Below, piece after piece: positions 19,372-27,991 of a DNA stretch of 64,000 bases. A model generated the notes under the pieces. That model did not search any database. It was not told where the DNA came from and saw only the letters and a program-made list of their open reading frames with translations. Numbering within the stretch: position 1 is the stretch's first letter; each line of letters starts with the position of its first letter. Position numbers and translations under genes: made by a program. This DNA comes from Streptomyces diastaticus subsp. diastaticus (lineage in GTDB: Bacteria > Actinomycetota > Actinomycetes > Streptomycetales > Streptomycetaceae): NCBI RefSeq assembly GCF_011170125.1, contig NZ_BLLN01000002.1, forward strand, positions 715,501 through 779,500, given 5' to 3'.

Positions 19372-19836
19372 TCACCCTTCGGGTGACAGCTCTTCCTCCT
19401 CGAAGACCAGGAGGGTCCGGGTGGAGAGGACGTCGGGCATGGACTGGAGGCGGGTGAGGACCAGTTCGCGCAGGGCGCGGTTGTCGGGGGCGTGCACCAT
19501 GAGCAGGACGTCGAAGTCCCCGCTGACCAGGGCTATGTGGGCGGCGCCGGGGAGCCGGCGGAGTTCCTCGCGGACGGTGCGCCAGGAGTTCTGGACGATC
19601 TTCAGGGTGATGTAGGCACAGGCCCCCTGCCCGGCGCGCTCGTGGTCGACGCGCGCCCCGAAGCCGCGGATGACGCCGTCGTCCATGAGGCGGTTGATGC
19701 GTGCGTAGGCGTTGGCGCGCGAGACGTGGACGGTATCGGCCACCGACCGGATCGAGGCGCGGCCGTCCGCCTGGAGCAGTCGGAGGATGTGCCTGTCGAC
19801 AGCGTCCAGGGGTCGAGGTTCCGTCTGCTCGGCCAT
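19372..19836 (-). CDS. bkdR: Lrp/AsnC-family regulator, BkdR-like
   Basis: 154 residues: N-terminal helix-turn-helix (DRHILRLLQADGRASIRSVA, VSRANAYARINRL) and C-terminal RAM ligand-binding/oligomerisation domain (YITLKI, HIALVSGDFDVLLMVHA). ATG with GGGGAG ribosome site. It is divergent from the bkdA-bkdB-bkdC operon, the known arrangement of BkdR in Streptomyces and Pseudomonas, where Lrp proteins respond to branched-chain amino acids. The symbol rests on this context. Confidence 0.85.
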   Translation of the reverse strand: MAEQTEPRPLDAVDRHILRLLQADGRASIRSVADTVHVSRANAYARINRLMDDGVIRGFGARVDHERAGQGACAYITLKIVQNSWRTVREELRRLPGAAHIALVSGDFDVLLMVHAPDNRALRELVLTRLQSMPDVLSTRTLLVFEEEELSPEG

Positions 19837-19952
19837 TCGTATCGCTCCCCACTCCCGGCGGGCCCGCCCTGTGGACGTCCTGTGCCCGCTCCGCACGGCG
19901 CAGAACCGTTCGTCCACATCCTGGGGCCGCCCGTAGCCAAAATGCATCGGCG

Positions 19953-19966
19953 ACCGAACAATCGGT
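19953..19966. promoter_or_regulatory. ACCGA-N4-TCGGT dyad before bkdA (operon 1)
   Basis: Perfect 5-base inverted repeat with flanking similarity to the TetR-gene operator (11 of 15 positions alike). It lies about 75 bases before bkdA in the 204-base divergent region with the Lrp gene, where operon control is expected. Confidence 0.5.
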
Positions 19967-20040
19967 TGGTGAGGCGCGTCACAGCACGCCGTGCGGGCGC
20001 CCCGTCCCTGTGTGACCGTTCGTGACAAGGAGGAGGCGAC

Positions 20041-21237
20041 GTGTCGAAGAAGCGGCAGAGTACGCCGGTCGTCGACCGGCGCCGGCGCACCGGCCCCGAA
20101 GACGCACCCGAGGCGGCGGAGCACACCGTCACGCCGCCCGTCTGGCGTCCCCGTGTGGACCCCGGGCCGCTGCTGCCCGACGAGTCCCCGTTCCGCGTCC
20201 TCGGCACCGAGGCGGCCGGGGAGGTCGACCCCGCGCTCCTGAAGCGCCTCCACCGCGAGCTGGTGCTCGGCCGCCGCTACAACACGCAGGCCACCGCCCT
20301 CACCAAGCAGGGCCGGCTCGCCGTCTACCCCTCCTCGACCGGCCAGGAGGCCTGCGAGGTCGCCGCCGCGCTGGTCCTCCAGGAGCGCGACTGGCTCTTC
20401 CCCAGCTACCGCGACACCCTCGCCGCCGTCGCGCGGGGCCTGGACCCGATGGAGGCGCTCACGCTGCTGCGCGGCGACTGGCACACCGGGTACGACCCGC
20501 GCGCCGTACGGATCGCGCCGCTCTCCACGCCGCTCGCCACCCAGCTCCCGCACGCCGTCGGCCTCGCCCACGCGGCGCGGCTCAAGGGGGACGACGTGGT
20601 GGCGCTGGCCATGGTCGGCGACGGCGGGACCAGCGAGGGCGACTTCCACGAGGCGCTCAACTTCGCCGCCGTCTGGCAGGCGCCCGTCGTCTTCCTCGTG
20701 CAGAACAACGGTTTCGCCATCTCGGTTCCGCTCGACAAGCAGACCGCCGCCCCCTCCCTCGCCCACAAGGCCGTCGGGTACGGGATGCCGGGCCGCCTGG
20801 TCGACGGCAACGACGCCGTCGCCGTCCACACCGTCCTCGCCGAGGCGGTGGCCCGGGCCCGCGCGGGCGGCGGCCCGACCCTGGTCGAGGCGATCACGTA
20901 CCGCATCGACGCCCACACCAACGCCGACGACGCCACCCGCTACCGGGGCGCCGAGGAGGTCGAGGCCTGGCGCGCCCACGACCCCGTCGAGCTGGTCGAA
21001 GGCGCGCTGAGGGCCCGCGGCCTCGCCGACGCGGCCGAGTTCGAGGCGGTCCGCGAGGACGCCGAGCGGTTCGCCGCCACGCTCCGCGAGCGGATGAACG
21101 CCGAGGCCGAGCTGACCCCCGCCGACCTCTTCGACCACGTCTACGCCGAGCCCACCCCGCAACTGCGGGAGCAGGCCGCGTCCCTGCGCGCCGAACTCGA
21201 CGCCGAAGCCGCCAGCCACGGGGAGGACCTCCGATGA
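20041..21237 (+). CDS. bkdA: Branched-chain 2-oxo acid dehydrogenase E1 alpha (operon 1)
   Basis: Thiamine-diphosphate-dependent decarboxylase subunit, 398 residues, that oxidatively decarboxylates keto-acids from Val, Leu and Ile. The ThDP/Mg motif runs from GDGGTSEGD to the NN in LVQNNGF. RYNTQATALTKQGRL and the phosphorylation-loop-like THTNADDATRYR are family blocks. GTG start with an ideal AAGGAGGAGG site. First gene of bkdA-bkdB-bkdC, each overlapping the next. The products feed branched fatty-acid and polyketide starter units. Pyruvate specificity cannot be excluded from sequence alone. Confidence 0.92.
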   Translation: MSKKRQSTPVVDRRRRTGPEDAPEAAEHTVTPPVWRPRVDPGPLLPDESPFRVLGTEAAGEVDPALLKRLHRELVLGRRYNTQATALTKQGRLAVYPSSTGQEACEVAAALVLQERDWLFPSYRDTLAAVARGLDPMEALTLLRGDWHTGYDPRAVRIAPLSTPLATQLPHAVGLAHAARLKGDDVVALAMVGDGGTSEGDFHEALNFAAVWQAPVVFLVQNNGFAISVPLDKQTAAPSLAHKAVGYGMPGRLVDGNDAVAVHTVLAEAVARARAGGGPTLVEAITYRIDAHTNADDATRYRGAEEVEAWRAHDPVELVEGALRARGLADAAEFEAVREDAERFAATLRERMNAEAELTPADLFDHVYAEPTPQLREQAASLRAELDAEAASHGEDLR

Positions 21238-22298
21238 CCGCCTCCGCGCCCGAGACGACCGGGACCGCCGGGACGACCGGGGCACGTCCGGTCCGCCGCG
21301 CCAAGACGGCCAAGCCGGCCACCCTGGGCCAGGCCATCGGCCGCGCGCTGCGCGACGCCATGGCCGAGGACGCGGCCGTCCACGTGCTCGGCGAGGACGT
21401 CGGCACGCTCGGCGGCGTCTTCCGGATCACCGACGGTCTGGCGGCCGAGTTCGGCGACGACCGGTGCACCGACACCCCGCTGGCCGAGGCCGGCATCCTG
21501 GGCACCGCCGTCGGTATGGCCATGTACGGACTGCGCCCGGTCGTGGAGATGCAGTTCGACGCCTTCGCCTACCCGTCCTTCGAGCAGCTCGCCTCGCACG
21601 TCGCCAAGATGCGCAACCGCACCCGGGGCGCCATGCCCCTGCCGATCACCATCCGCATCCCCTACGGCGGCGGCATCGGCGGCGTCGAGCACCACAGCGA
21701 CTCGTCCGAGGCGTACTACATGGCCACGCCCGGCCTGCACGTGGTGACCCCGGCGACCGTCGAGGACGCGTACGGGATGCTGCGGGCCGCCATCGCCTCG
21801 GACGACCCGGTCGTCTTCATGGAGCCGAAGCGGCTCTACTGGTCGAAGTCCGACTGGTCGCCCGAGGCGCCGGCCGAGGTCGAGCCGATCGGGCGGGCCG
21901 TGGTCCGGCGCGCCGGCGCCGACGCGACCCTGCTGACCTACGGGCCCTCGCTCCCGGTCTGCCTGGAGGCGGCCGAGGCCGCGCGGGCCGACGGGCGGCA
22001 ACTGGAGGTGGTCGACCTGCGGTCGCTGGTCCCCTTCGACGACGAGACGGTCTGCGCCTCGGTGCGCAGGACGGGGCGGGCCGTGGTGGTCCACGAGTCG
22101 ACCGGCTTCGCCGGGCCGGGCGCGGAGATCGCCGCCCGGGTCACCGAGCGCTGCTTCCACCACCTGGAGGCGCCCGTGCTGCGGGTCGCCGGACTCGACA
22201 TTCCCTACCCGCCGCCGATGCTGGAGCGGCACCACCTGCCCGGCGTCGACCGGGTCCTCGACGCGGTCGAGCGGTTGCAGTGGGAGGCCCGGAGCTGA
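21234..22298 (+). CDS. bkdB: Branched-chain 2-oxo acid dehydrogenase E1 beta (operon 1)
   Basis: 354 residues; forms the alpha2beta2 E1 with the preceding product. ATGA overlap with bkdA. An extra Thr/Ala-rich tail of about 28 residues precedes the pyrimidine-binding domain (VLGEDVGTLGGVFRITDGL, DTPLAEAGILGTAVGMA, IRIPYGGGIGGVEHHSDSSEA), followed by the transketolase C-terminal domain (VVDLRSLVPFD, VVVHEST). All catalytic blocks are present. Confidence 0.93.
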   Translation: MTASAPETTGTAGTTGARPVRRAKTAKPATLGQAIGRALRDAMAEDAAVHVLGEDVGTLGGVFRITDGLAAEFGDDRCTDTPLAEAGILGTAVGMAMYGLRPVVEMQFDAFAYPSFEQLASHVAKMRNRTRGAMPLPITIRIPYGGGIGGVEHHSDSSEAYYMATPGLHVVTPATVEDAYGMLRAAIASDDPVVFMEPKRLYWSKSDWSPEAPAEVEPIGRAVVRRAGADATLLTYGPSLPVCLEAAEAARADGRQLEVVDLRSLVPFDDETVCASVRRTGRAVVVHESTGFAGPGAEIAARVTERCFHHLEAPVLRVAGLDIPYPPPMLERHHLPGVDRVLDAVERLQWEARS

Positions 22299-23755
22299 TG
22301 GCCGAGGTCAAGGAGTTCAAGCTGCCCGACCTCGGTGAGGGGCTGACCGAGGCGGAGGTCGTGCGCTGGCTGGTGGAGGTCGGCGAGGCCGTCGCCGTCG
22401 ACCAGCCCGTGGTCGAGGTCGAGACCGCCAAGGCGATGGTCGAGGTGCCGTGCCCGTACGGCGGCGTGGTCACGGCGCGGTACGGCGAGGAGGGCGAGGA
22501 GCTGGCCGTCGGAGCGCCGCTGCTGACGGTCGCGGTCGGCGCGGGCACGCCCGCCCCGGGCCGCGGGTCGGGCAGCCCCGGCCCCGGCTCCGGTGACCTG
22601 GCCGGCGTCGTGGCGGAAGCGGCCGGGGCGGACGTGGAAGCGGCCGAGGCGGGTGGCGCCGGGGAGACCTCCGGGGCCGTCCTGGTCGGCTACGGCACGG
22701 GGGCGCCGCCGGCCCGCCGCCGACGCGTCCGGCCCGCCTCGCACACCCCGGGGGGCGCCGTCGACGGCCCGGCGCCCGCAGCGGCCGCCGGCCCGGTGGG
22801 CGGCGTGCCCTCCGGGTACGGTCGCCACGCGGTCACCCCCGACGCGGCGGTGCGGCAGAACGGGTCCGCGCCCGCCGCCGGCCCGGTGCCGGTCATCTCG
22901 CCGCTGGTGAGGCGGCTGGCCCGGCAGAACGGGGTGGAGCTGCGGACGCTGACCGGCTCCGGCCCCGACGGGCTGATCCTCCGGGCGGACGTCGAGCGGG
23001 CGATCGGCGCCGCTGCCGCTCCGGCCGAGCAGCCCGCCGCCGCGTCGGCCGCCGACGGCGAGGTGCGGATCGCGTTGCGCGGGCTGCGGGGCGTCGTCGC
23101 CGACAAGATGAGCCGGAGCCGGCGGGAGATCCCGGAGGCGACCTGCTGGGTCGACGCCGACGCCACCGAACTGCTCGCCGCCCGGCGGGCGATGAACGCG
23201 GCGGGCGGTCCGGACGCCCCGAAGATCTCGCTGCTGGCGGTGCTCGCCCGGATCTGCACCGCCGCGCTGGCCCGCTTCCCCGAGCTGAACGCCCGGGTCG
23301 ACACCGAGGCCAGGGAGATCGTCCGGCTGGAACGGCTCCACCTCGGGTTCGCCGCGCAGACCGACCGGGGCCTGGTCGTGCCCGTGGTCCGTGACGCCCA
23401 CACGCGCGGCGCCGAGTCCCTCAGCGAGGAGCTGGCCCGTCTCACCGGGTCGGCCCGCGCCGGGACACTGACCCCCGGGGAACTGACCGGCTCCACCTTC
23501 ACGCTCAACAACTACGGCGTCTTCGGGGTCGACGGCTCCACGCCGATCATCAACCACCCCGAGGCCGCGATGCTCGGGGTGGGGCGGATCGTCCCCAAGC
23601 CGTGGGTCCACGAGGGGGAGCTGGCCGTCCGGCACGTCACGCAGCTCTCGCTCACCTTCGACCACCGCGTCTGCGACGGTGGCGTCGCCGGCGGCTTCCT
23701 GCGGTACGTGGCCGACTGCGTGGAGCAGCCCGCGGTGTTGCTCCGGGGGATCTGA
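22298..23755 (+). CDS. bkdC: Branched-chain 2-oxo acid dehydrogenase E2 (operon 1)
   Basis: Dihydrolipoamide acyltransferase core, 485 residues. One lipoyl domain (1-78) with the lipoylated Lys in VETAKAMVEV; a long Ala/Gly/Pro linker; peripheral E3-binding domain (SPLVRRLARQNGVEL, GLILRADVERAI); catalytic domain ending in the DHRVCDGG active-site motif with His and Asp. TGATG overlap with bkdB. No E3 gene is in the operon, so lipoamide dehydrogenase must be supplied from elsewhere. Confidence 0.93.
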   Translation: MAEVKEFKLPDLGEGLTEAEVVRWLVEVGEAVAVDQPVVEVETAKAMVEVPCPYGGVVTARYGEEGEELAVGAPLLTVAVGAGTPAPGRGSGSPGPGSGDLAGVVAEAAGADVEAAEAGGAGETSGAVLVGYGTGAPPARRRRVRPASHTPGGAVDGPAPAAAAGPVGGVPSGYGRHAVTPDAAVRQNGSAPAAGPVPVISPLVRRLARQNGVELRTLTGSGPDGLILRADVERAIGAAAAPAEQPAAASAADGEVRIALRGLRGVVADKMSRSRREIPEATCWVDADATELLAARRAMNAAGGPDAPKISLLAVLARICTAALARFPELNARVDTEAREIVRLERLHLGFAAQTDRGLVVPVVRDAHTRGAESLSEELARLTGSARAGTLTPGELTGSTFTLNNYGVFGVDGSTPIINHPEAAMLGVGRIVPKPWVHEGELAVRHVTQLSLTFDHRVCDGGVAGGFLRYVADCVEQPAVLLRGI

Positions 23756-23930
23756 CCGGCGGGGTCGGACCCGGGCGCGCGAACGGGGGCCCCGGACGTC
23801 GCCCGGGCCGCTCCCGGCCGGTGCGCGCCGGGGGCCCGGTCCCGAGGAGCCCGCCGACCCGTGGTCCCGTACGGCCACTCGGCGGTGAGCGGGGAGGGGA
23901 GCCGGGGCCGGGCCGCGCATACTCGGGGGC

Positions 23931-24857
23931 ATGGGCGTTGGGAGCGGCGGCGACAGGTCTGTCGCCGGTGGCGGAAGGCCGGTGGGGGCGTTCGACGCCG
24001 TCGTGCTCGCCGGGGGCGGGGCACGGCGGCTCGGCGGGGTGGACAAGCCGGGATTGCGCGTCGGGGGGCGGGCGCTCGTCGACCGGGTGCTGGCCGCCTG
24101 CGCGGCGGCGGAGACCACCGTGGTGGTGGCGGCGCCGAGGGCGGTGGCACGCGCGGTGGTGTGGGCCCGGGAGGAGCCCGCCGGCGGCGGTCCGCTCGCC
24201 GCGTTGGCGGCGGGGGTGCGGGCGGCGGGCGGCGCCGAGGGGCCGGAGGCCCTGGTCGTGCTCTCCGCCGATCTGCCGTTCCTGGACCAGGCGGCGGTAC
24301 ACGCCCTGCTCGGGCGGCTCGCCGAGGGCGAAGCGGACGCCGTACTGGCCCGGGACGCCGACGGCCGGGACCAGCCGCTCGTCGGCGCGTACCGCAGAGG
24401 CCCGCTGGCGCGGGCGCTCGATGAGATCCGCGCTGAGGAGGGCGACCTGACAGGGCTTCCGCTGCGGCGGCTCACCTCGCGGCTGGCGAAGGCTCACCTC
24501 GTGGAGCGGCCCGACGCGCCGGTCTCCTTCGACTGCGACACCTGGGGGGACCTCGCGGCGGCCCGCGCACGGATCAGGGAGCATGGGCACGTGTTGAATG
24601 AATGGATCTTGGCAGCCAAGGAAGAACTCGGCATCGACCTGGACGTCGACATCCGCCTTCTTCTCGACCTCGCCCGCGACGCCGCCCACGGCGTCGAGCG
24701 CCCGGCGGCCCCGCTCACCACCTTCCTGGTGGGATACGCGGCGGGCCGTGCGGGCGGCGGGCCCGAAGCGGTGGCCGAGGCGGCCCGCAAGGCGGCGGTC
24801 CTCGCCGAGCGCTGGGCGGCCGAGGTACCGCCCGAGCCCGGGGCAGGCACCGGGTGA
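23931..24857 (+). CDS. mobA: MobA-type molybdenum cofactor guanylyltransferase fused to DUF6457
   Basis: 308 residues. The N-terminal 215 residues are a nucleotidyltransferase with the LAGGGARRLGGVDKP nucleotide-binding loop, the SADLPFL metal site and DQPLVGAYR. From about residue 220 a DUF6457 domain follows (NEWILAAKEELGIDLDVD), a small helical domain often encoded separately beside mobA. It probably attaches GMP to molybdopterin to make the bis-MGD form. GTGA-type overlap with moeA downstream supports a cofactor operon. Confidence 0.87.
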   Translation: MGVGSGGDRSVAGGGRPVGAFDAVVLAGGGARRLGGVDKPGLRVGGRALVDRVLAACAAAETTVVVAAPRAVARAVVWAREEPAGGGPLAALAAGVRAAGGAEGPEALVVLSADLPFLDQAAVHALLGRLAEGEADAVLARDADGRDQPLVGAYRRGPLARALDEIRAEEGDLTGLPLRRLTSRLAKAHLVERPDAPVSFDCDTWGDLAAARARIREHGHVLNEWILAAKEELGIDLDVDIRLLLDLARDAAHGVERPAAPLTTFLVGYAAGRAGGGPEAVAEAARKAAVLAERWAAEVPPEPGAGTG

Positions 24858-26701
24858 GCCGCGGCCAGACCCCCGACCCGGACGGTTTCGACAGCGTTCT
24901 GGCCCTGGTCAACGACGCCTCCGCGCGCCGCGTCCGCGAGAAGCCCGCCGCCCCGTACGACCAGGAGGCCGACGGCCGGACCGGTGACGTGCGGCGGGCC
25001 GCCGAGGACCCCCGGGCGATCCGGCCGGCCGAGCCGCGTCCCGGCACCGTCGGCGGTCCGCCGGAACCGGACGGCGGCCTGCCGGAGCAGGACGGCGCTC
25101 CCGCCGCCGACGCGGCCCCGTCCCGCACCGAGTGGCCCGCGGAGTACGGTCCCGAGCCGCCCGGCCCGGCGCACGCGTCGCCGGGCGGCACCCGGGGCAC
25201 CCGCCCGAGGCGGTCGTCCGAAGCGCCGGGCTCCGCGGCGACCTCGTCGGACGACGCCGCGGAGGTCCGTACGCCGGCGGACGCGGCCGGCTCCGCCACC
25301 GCCCGGGCCACCCCCACCGACGCCGGCGCGGCGGCGCACGGGCAGCGTGGCGCACGCCCCACGGGCCGCGCGGCGACCGGCTGGCCCGAGGCGGTACGGA
25401 TGGCCGGGCGGGCCGGGCAGGCCGTCCGTGAGCGGACCTCGGGGGTGCGGCCCGCGCTGGAGCTGCCGCTGGCCGAGGCGCTCGGGCTGGTCCTGGCGCG
25501 GCCGCTGGCCGCCCTCACCGATCTGCCGCCCTTCGACACCTCGGCGATGGACGGCTGGGCGGTGGCCGGGCCGGGGCCCTGGCGGGTGCGGGAGGAGGGC
25601 GTACTGGCCGGGCAGTCCGGCGCGGCCCTGGCCGACGGCGAGGCGGTGCCGATCGCGACCGGCGCCCGGGTCCCGCGTGACGTGACCGCCGTCATCCGCA
25701 GCGAGCACGGCCGGCTCGACGCGCACGGCGGGCTGCAACCGCAGCGCGAGGTGGTCCACGGACAGGACATCCGGCCGCGCGCCCAGGAGTGCCGGACCGG
25801 CGACACCCTGCTGCCCGCCGGGAGCGCGGTGACCCCGGCGGTCCTCGGACTGGCGGCCGCCGCCGGGTACGACACGCTGGCGGTCCACGCCCGCCCCACC
25901 GTCGACCTCTTCGTCCTCGGCGACGAACTGCTCACCAGCGGGCTCCCCCAGGACGGCCTGATCCGCGACGCCCTCGGGCCGATGCTGCCGCACTGGCTGC
26001 GGGAGACCGGTGCCGAGGTCCGGACGGTGGAGCGGCTCGGGGACCGGCCCGACGCGCTGGCCCGGGCCCTGGCCGCCTCGGAGGCGGACCTCGTCGTCAC
26101 CACGGGCGGGACGGCGGCCGGCCCCGTCGACTTCGTCCATCCGACGCTGGCGCGGCTCGGCGCCGAGCTGCTGGTCGACGGGGTCGCGGTCCGGCCGGGG
26201 CACCCGATGCTGCTGGCGCGGACTGCCCCCGGCCAGCATCTGGTCGGCCTGCCCGGCAATCCGCTCGCCGCCGTCTGCGGGCTGCTCACCCTCGCTGTGC
26301 CCCTGCTGCGCGGCCTCGCCGGCGCGCCGCTGCGGGAGCGGCCGGCGGCGGGACGCACCCCCGGCGGCAGCGCCCGCCCCGACGTGTACGAGACTCGCCG
26401 GGTGCAGCTCTCCACCGGCCCGCTCGCGGCCACCGCCCCGCCCGGCCCCGAGGCCACCACCCTCGCCCCGACCGCCGTCCTGGACGCGCCGGTCCCGGGC
26501 CATCCGTCCGACACCCGGCTGGTGCCGGTGCGGGTGGACGCCGGGCGGGCGCGGCCGCTGAGCTTCAGCGGTCCGGCGATGCTGCGCGGCGTCGCCGCGG
26601 CGGACGCGCTGGTGGTGGTGGAGCCCGGGGGCGCCCACGCCGGGGACCAGGCGGAGCTGCTGGCTCTGCCGTGGACGGGCGGGGGCGGCGGTTTCACGTG
26701 A
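24854..26701 (+). CDS. moeA: Molybdopterin molybdenumtransferase MoeA, long N-terminal extension
   Basis: 615 residues against the usual about 400. The extra about 195 N-terminal residues are disordered and Pro/Ala/Arg-rich. The MoeA core begins near ALELPLAEALGLVLARPL and has PPFDTSAMDGWAV, the IATGARVP block, VVTTGGTAAGPVDFV and LPGNPLAAVCGLLTL. It inserts molybdate into molybdopterin. GTG start overlapping the mobA stop. The stop codon lies inside a perfect parS site. Fusing and extending do not affect any visible catalytic block. Confidence 0.9.
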   Translation: MSRGQTPDPDGFDSVLALVNDASARRVREKPAAPYDQEADGRTGDVRRAAEDPRAIRPAEPRPGTVGGPPEPDGGLPEQDGAPAADAAPSRTEWPAEYGPEPPGPAHASPGGTRGTRPRRSSEAPGSAATSSDDAAEVRTPADAAGSATARATPTDAGAAAHGQRGARPTGRAATGWPEAVRMAGRAGQAVRERTSGVRPALELPLAEALGLVLARPLAALTDLPPFDTSAMDGWAVAGPGPWRVREEGVLAGQSGAALADGEAVPIATGARVPRDVTAVIRSEHGRLDAHGGLQPQREVVHGQDIRPRAQECRTGDTLLPAGSAVTPAVLGLAAAAGYDTLAVHARPTVDLFVLGDELLTSGLPQDGLIRDALGPMLPHWLRETGAEVRTVERLGDRPDALARALAASEADLVVTTGGTAAGPVDFVHPTLARLGAELLVDGVAVRPGHPMLLARTAPGQHLVGLPGNPLAAVCGLLTLAVPLLRGLAGAPLRERPAAGRTPGGSARPDVYETRRVQLSTGPLAATAPPGPEATTLAPTAVLDAPVPGHPSDTRLVPVRVDAGRARPLSFSGPAMLRGVAAADALVVVEPGGAHAGDQAELLALPWTGGGGGFT

Positions 26702-26704
26702 AAC
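26691..26704. promoter_or_regulatory. parS site (cluster 1, perfect)
   Basis: Exact 14-base palindrome GTTTCACGTGAAAC, the Streptomyces ParB-binding site. It contains the moeA stop codon and the first in-frame GTG of the channel gene. Confidence 0.95.
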
Positions 26705-26721
26705 TGCCCGGTCAGGACGCC

Positions 26722-27804
26722 ATGGCGCGTGACGCGGACGAACACCTCGTCACGCACCGCGTGAAACTGCCGCACCGCGTCGTCGAGCGTCCGCTCCTCC
26801 AGGTCGCCAAGCGCCTCTCGATGGCGCTCGTCGTCCTGATCATCACCGTCCTCATCGTCTACCTGGACCGCGACGGCTACGGCGACGGCGCCGACGACTC
26901 CGTGGACTTCCTGGACGCCTTCTACTACGCCACCGTCACGCTCTCCACCACCGGCTACGGCGACATCGTGCCGGTCAGCGACAGCGCGCGGCTCATCAAC
27001 ATCCTCGCCGTCACCCCGCTGCGGGTCGCCTTCCTGATCATCCTGGTCGGCACCACGCTGGAGGTCCTCACCGAGCGGACTCGGGAGGAATGGCGGCTGA
27101 ACCGCTGGAGGTCCTCCTTGCGCGAGCACACCGTCGTCGTCGGCTTCGGCACCAAGGGCCGCTCGGCGATCCAGACCCTGATCGCCTCCGGTCTCTCCAA
27201 GGACCAGATCGTCGTCGTCGACCCCAGCGAGAAGGTGATCGACGCGGCCGCCGCGGAGGGCCTCGTCGGGGTCGTCGGCGACGCCACCCGCAGCGATGTC
27301 CTCCTCCGTGCCGAGGTGCAGAAGGCCCGCCGCATCATCATCGCCACCCAGCGCGACGACACCGCCGTCCTCGTCATCCTGACCGGGCGCCAGCTCAACC
27401 GGGGCGCCAACATCGTCGCCGCCGTCCGCGAGGAGGAGAACGCGCCGCTGCTCCGGCAGTCCGGCGCCGACGCCGTGATCACCAGCGCCAGCGCGGCCGG
27501 GCGGCTGCTCGGTCTCTCCGTGCTCAGCCCCAGCGCGGGCACGGTGATGGAGGACCTGATCCAGCAGGGGAGCGGGCTCGATCTGGTCGAACGGCCGGTG
27601 ATAAAGGCAGAGGTGGGCAAGACACCCCGGGAGACCGGCGACCTGGTGGTCAGTGTCCTGCGCGGCCACCGGCTCCTCGGATACGACGACCCGGCCATCG
27701 GCACGCTCCAGCTCACCGACCGGGTGATCACGATCATCCACAACAAGCCGGGGACGACCCCGGTGCGCCCCACGGCGGCGGGGCCCAAGCGCCCTCCGGC
27801 CTGA
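26722..27804 (+). CDS. Potassium channel with RCK (TrkA-N) domain
   Basis: 360 residues. Two-helix pore module: membrane helix 1 (about 33-49), pore loop with selectivity filter TTGYGD (76-81), membrane helix 2 (about 90-115). A cytoplasmic RCK domain follows with the Rossmann motif VVGFGTKGRSAIQ, acidic VVDPSEK and VGDATRSDVL, then a TrkA-C-like end. Gates K+ flow in response to nucleotide or ligand. The ATG at 26722 is preferred; a GTG at 26698 inside parS would add eight residues. GTGAAACTGCC is present at both 26698 and 26761, so a small internal duplication may have shaped the start. Confidence 0.9.
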   Translation: MARDADEHLVTHRVKLPHRVVERPLLQVAKRLSMALVVLIITVLIVYLDRDGYGDGADDSVDFLDAFYYATVTLSTTGYGDIVPVSDSARLINILAVTPLRVAFLIILVGTTLEVLTERTREEWRLNRWRSSLREHTVVVGFGTKGRSAIQTLIASGLSKDQIVVVDPSEKVIDAAAAEGLVGVVGDATRSDVLLRAEVQKARRIIIATQRDDTAVLVILTGRQLNRGANIVAAVREEENAPLLRQSGADAVITSASAAGRLLGLSVLSPSAGTVMEDLIQQGSGLDLVERPVIKAEVGKTPRETGDLVVSVLRGHRLLGYDDPAIGTLQLTDRVITIIHNKPGTTPVRPTAAGPKRPPA

Positions 27805-27820
27805 GCCGCCCGGTCGCCCT

Positions 27821-27850
27821 CTCGCCCTGTTCCACGTGAAACAGGGCGAG
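27821..27850. promoter_or_regulatory. parS site (one mismatch) inside a 30-base palindrome
   Basis: GTTCCACGTGAAAC at 27829-27842, one base off the consensus, is flanked by matching arms CTCGCCCTGTT / AACAGGGCGAG. The whole forms a near-perfect 30-base dyad just after the channel stop and could double as its terminator. Confidence 0.85.
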
Positions 27851-27871
27851 AGGCGGAGACAGCGCGTCGAA

Positions 27872-27897
27872 GCGGATGTTTCACGTGAAACATCCGC
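27872..27897. promoter_or_regulatory. parS site (perfect) inside a 26-base palindrome
   Basis: GTTTCACGTGAAAC at 27878-27891 with perfect extra arms GCGGAT/ATCCGC; 36 bases from the previous site and about 95 before the oxidoreductase start. Confidence 0.95.
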
Positions 27898-27991
27898 CTG
27901 GCGCCGCGTCAGGGCCGCTGGCGTCCCACCTGTCGCGGCGCGCCCTCGCCGGCCCGTCGTGCCGTCCCGGAGCTGGCGTAGCCTCGCGACC

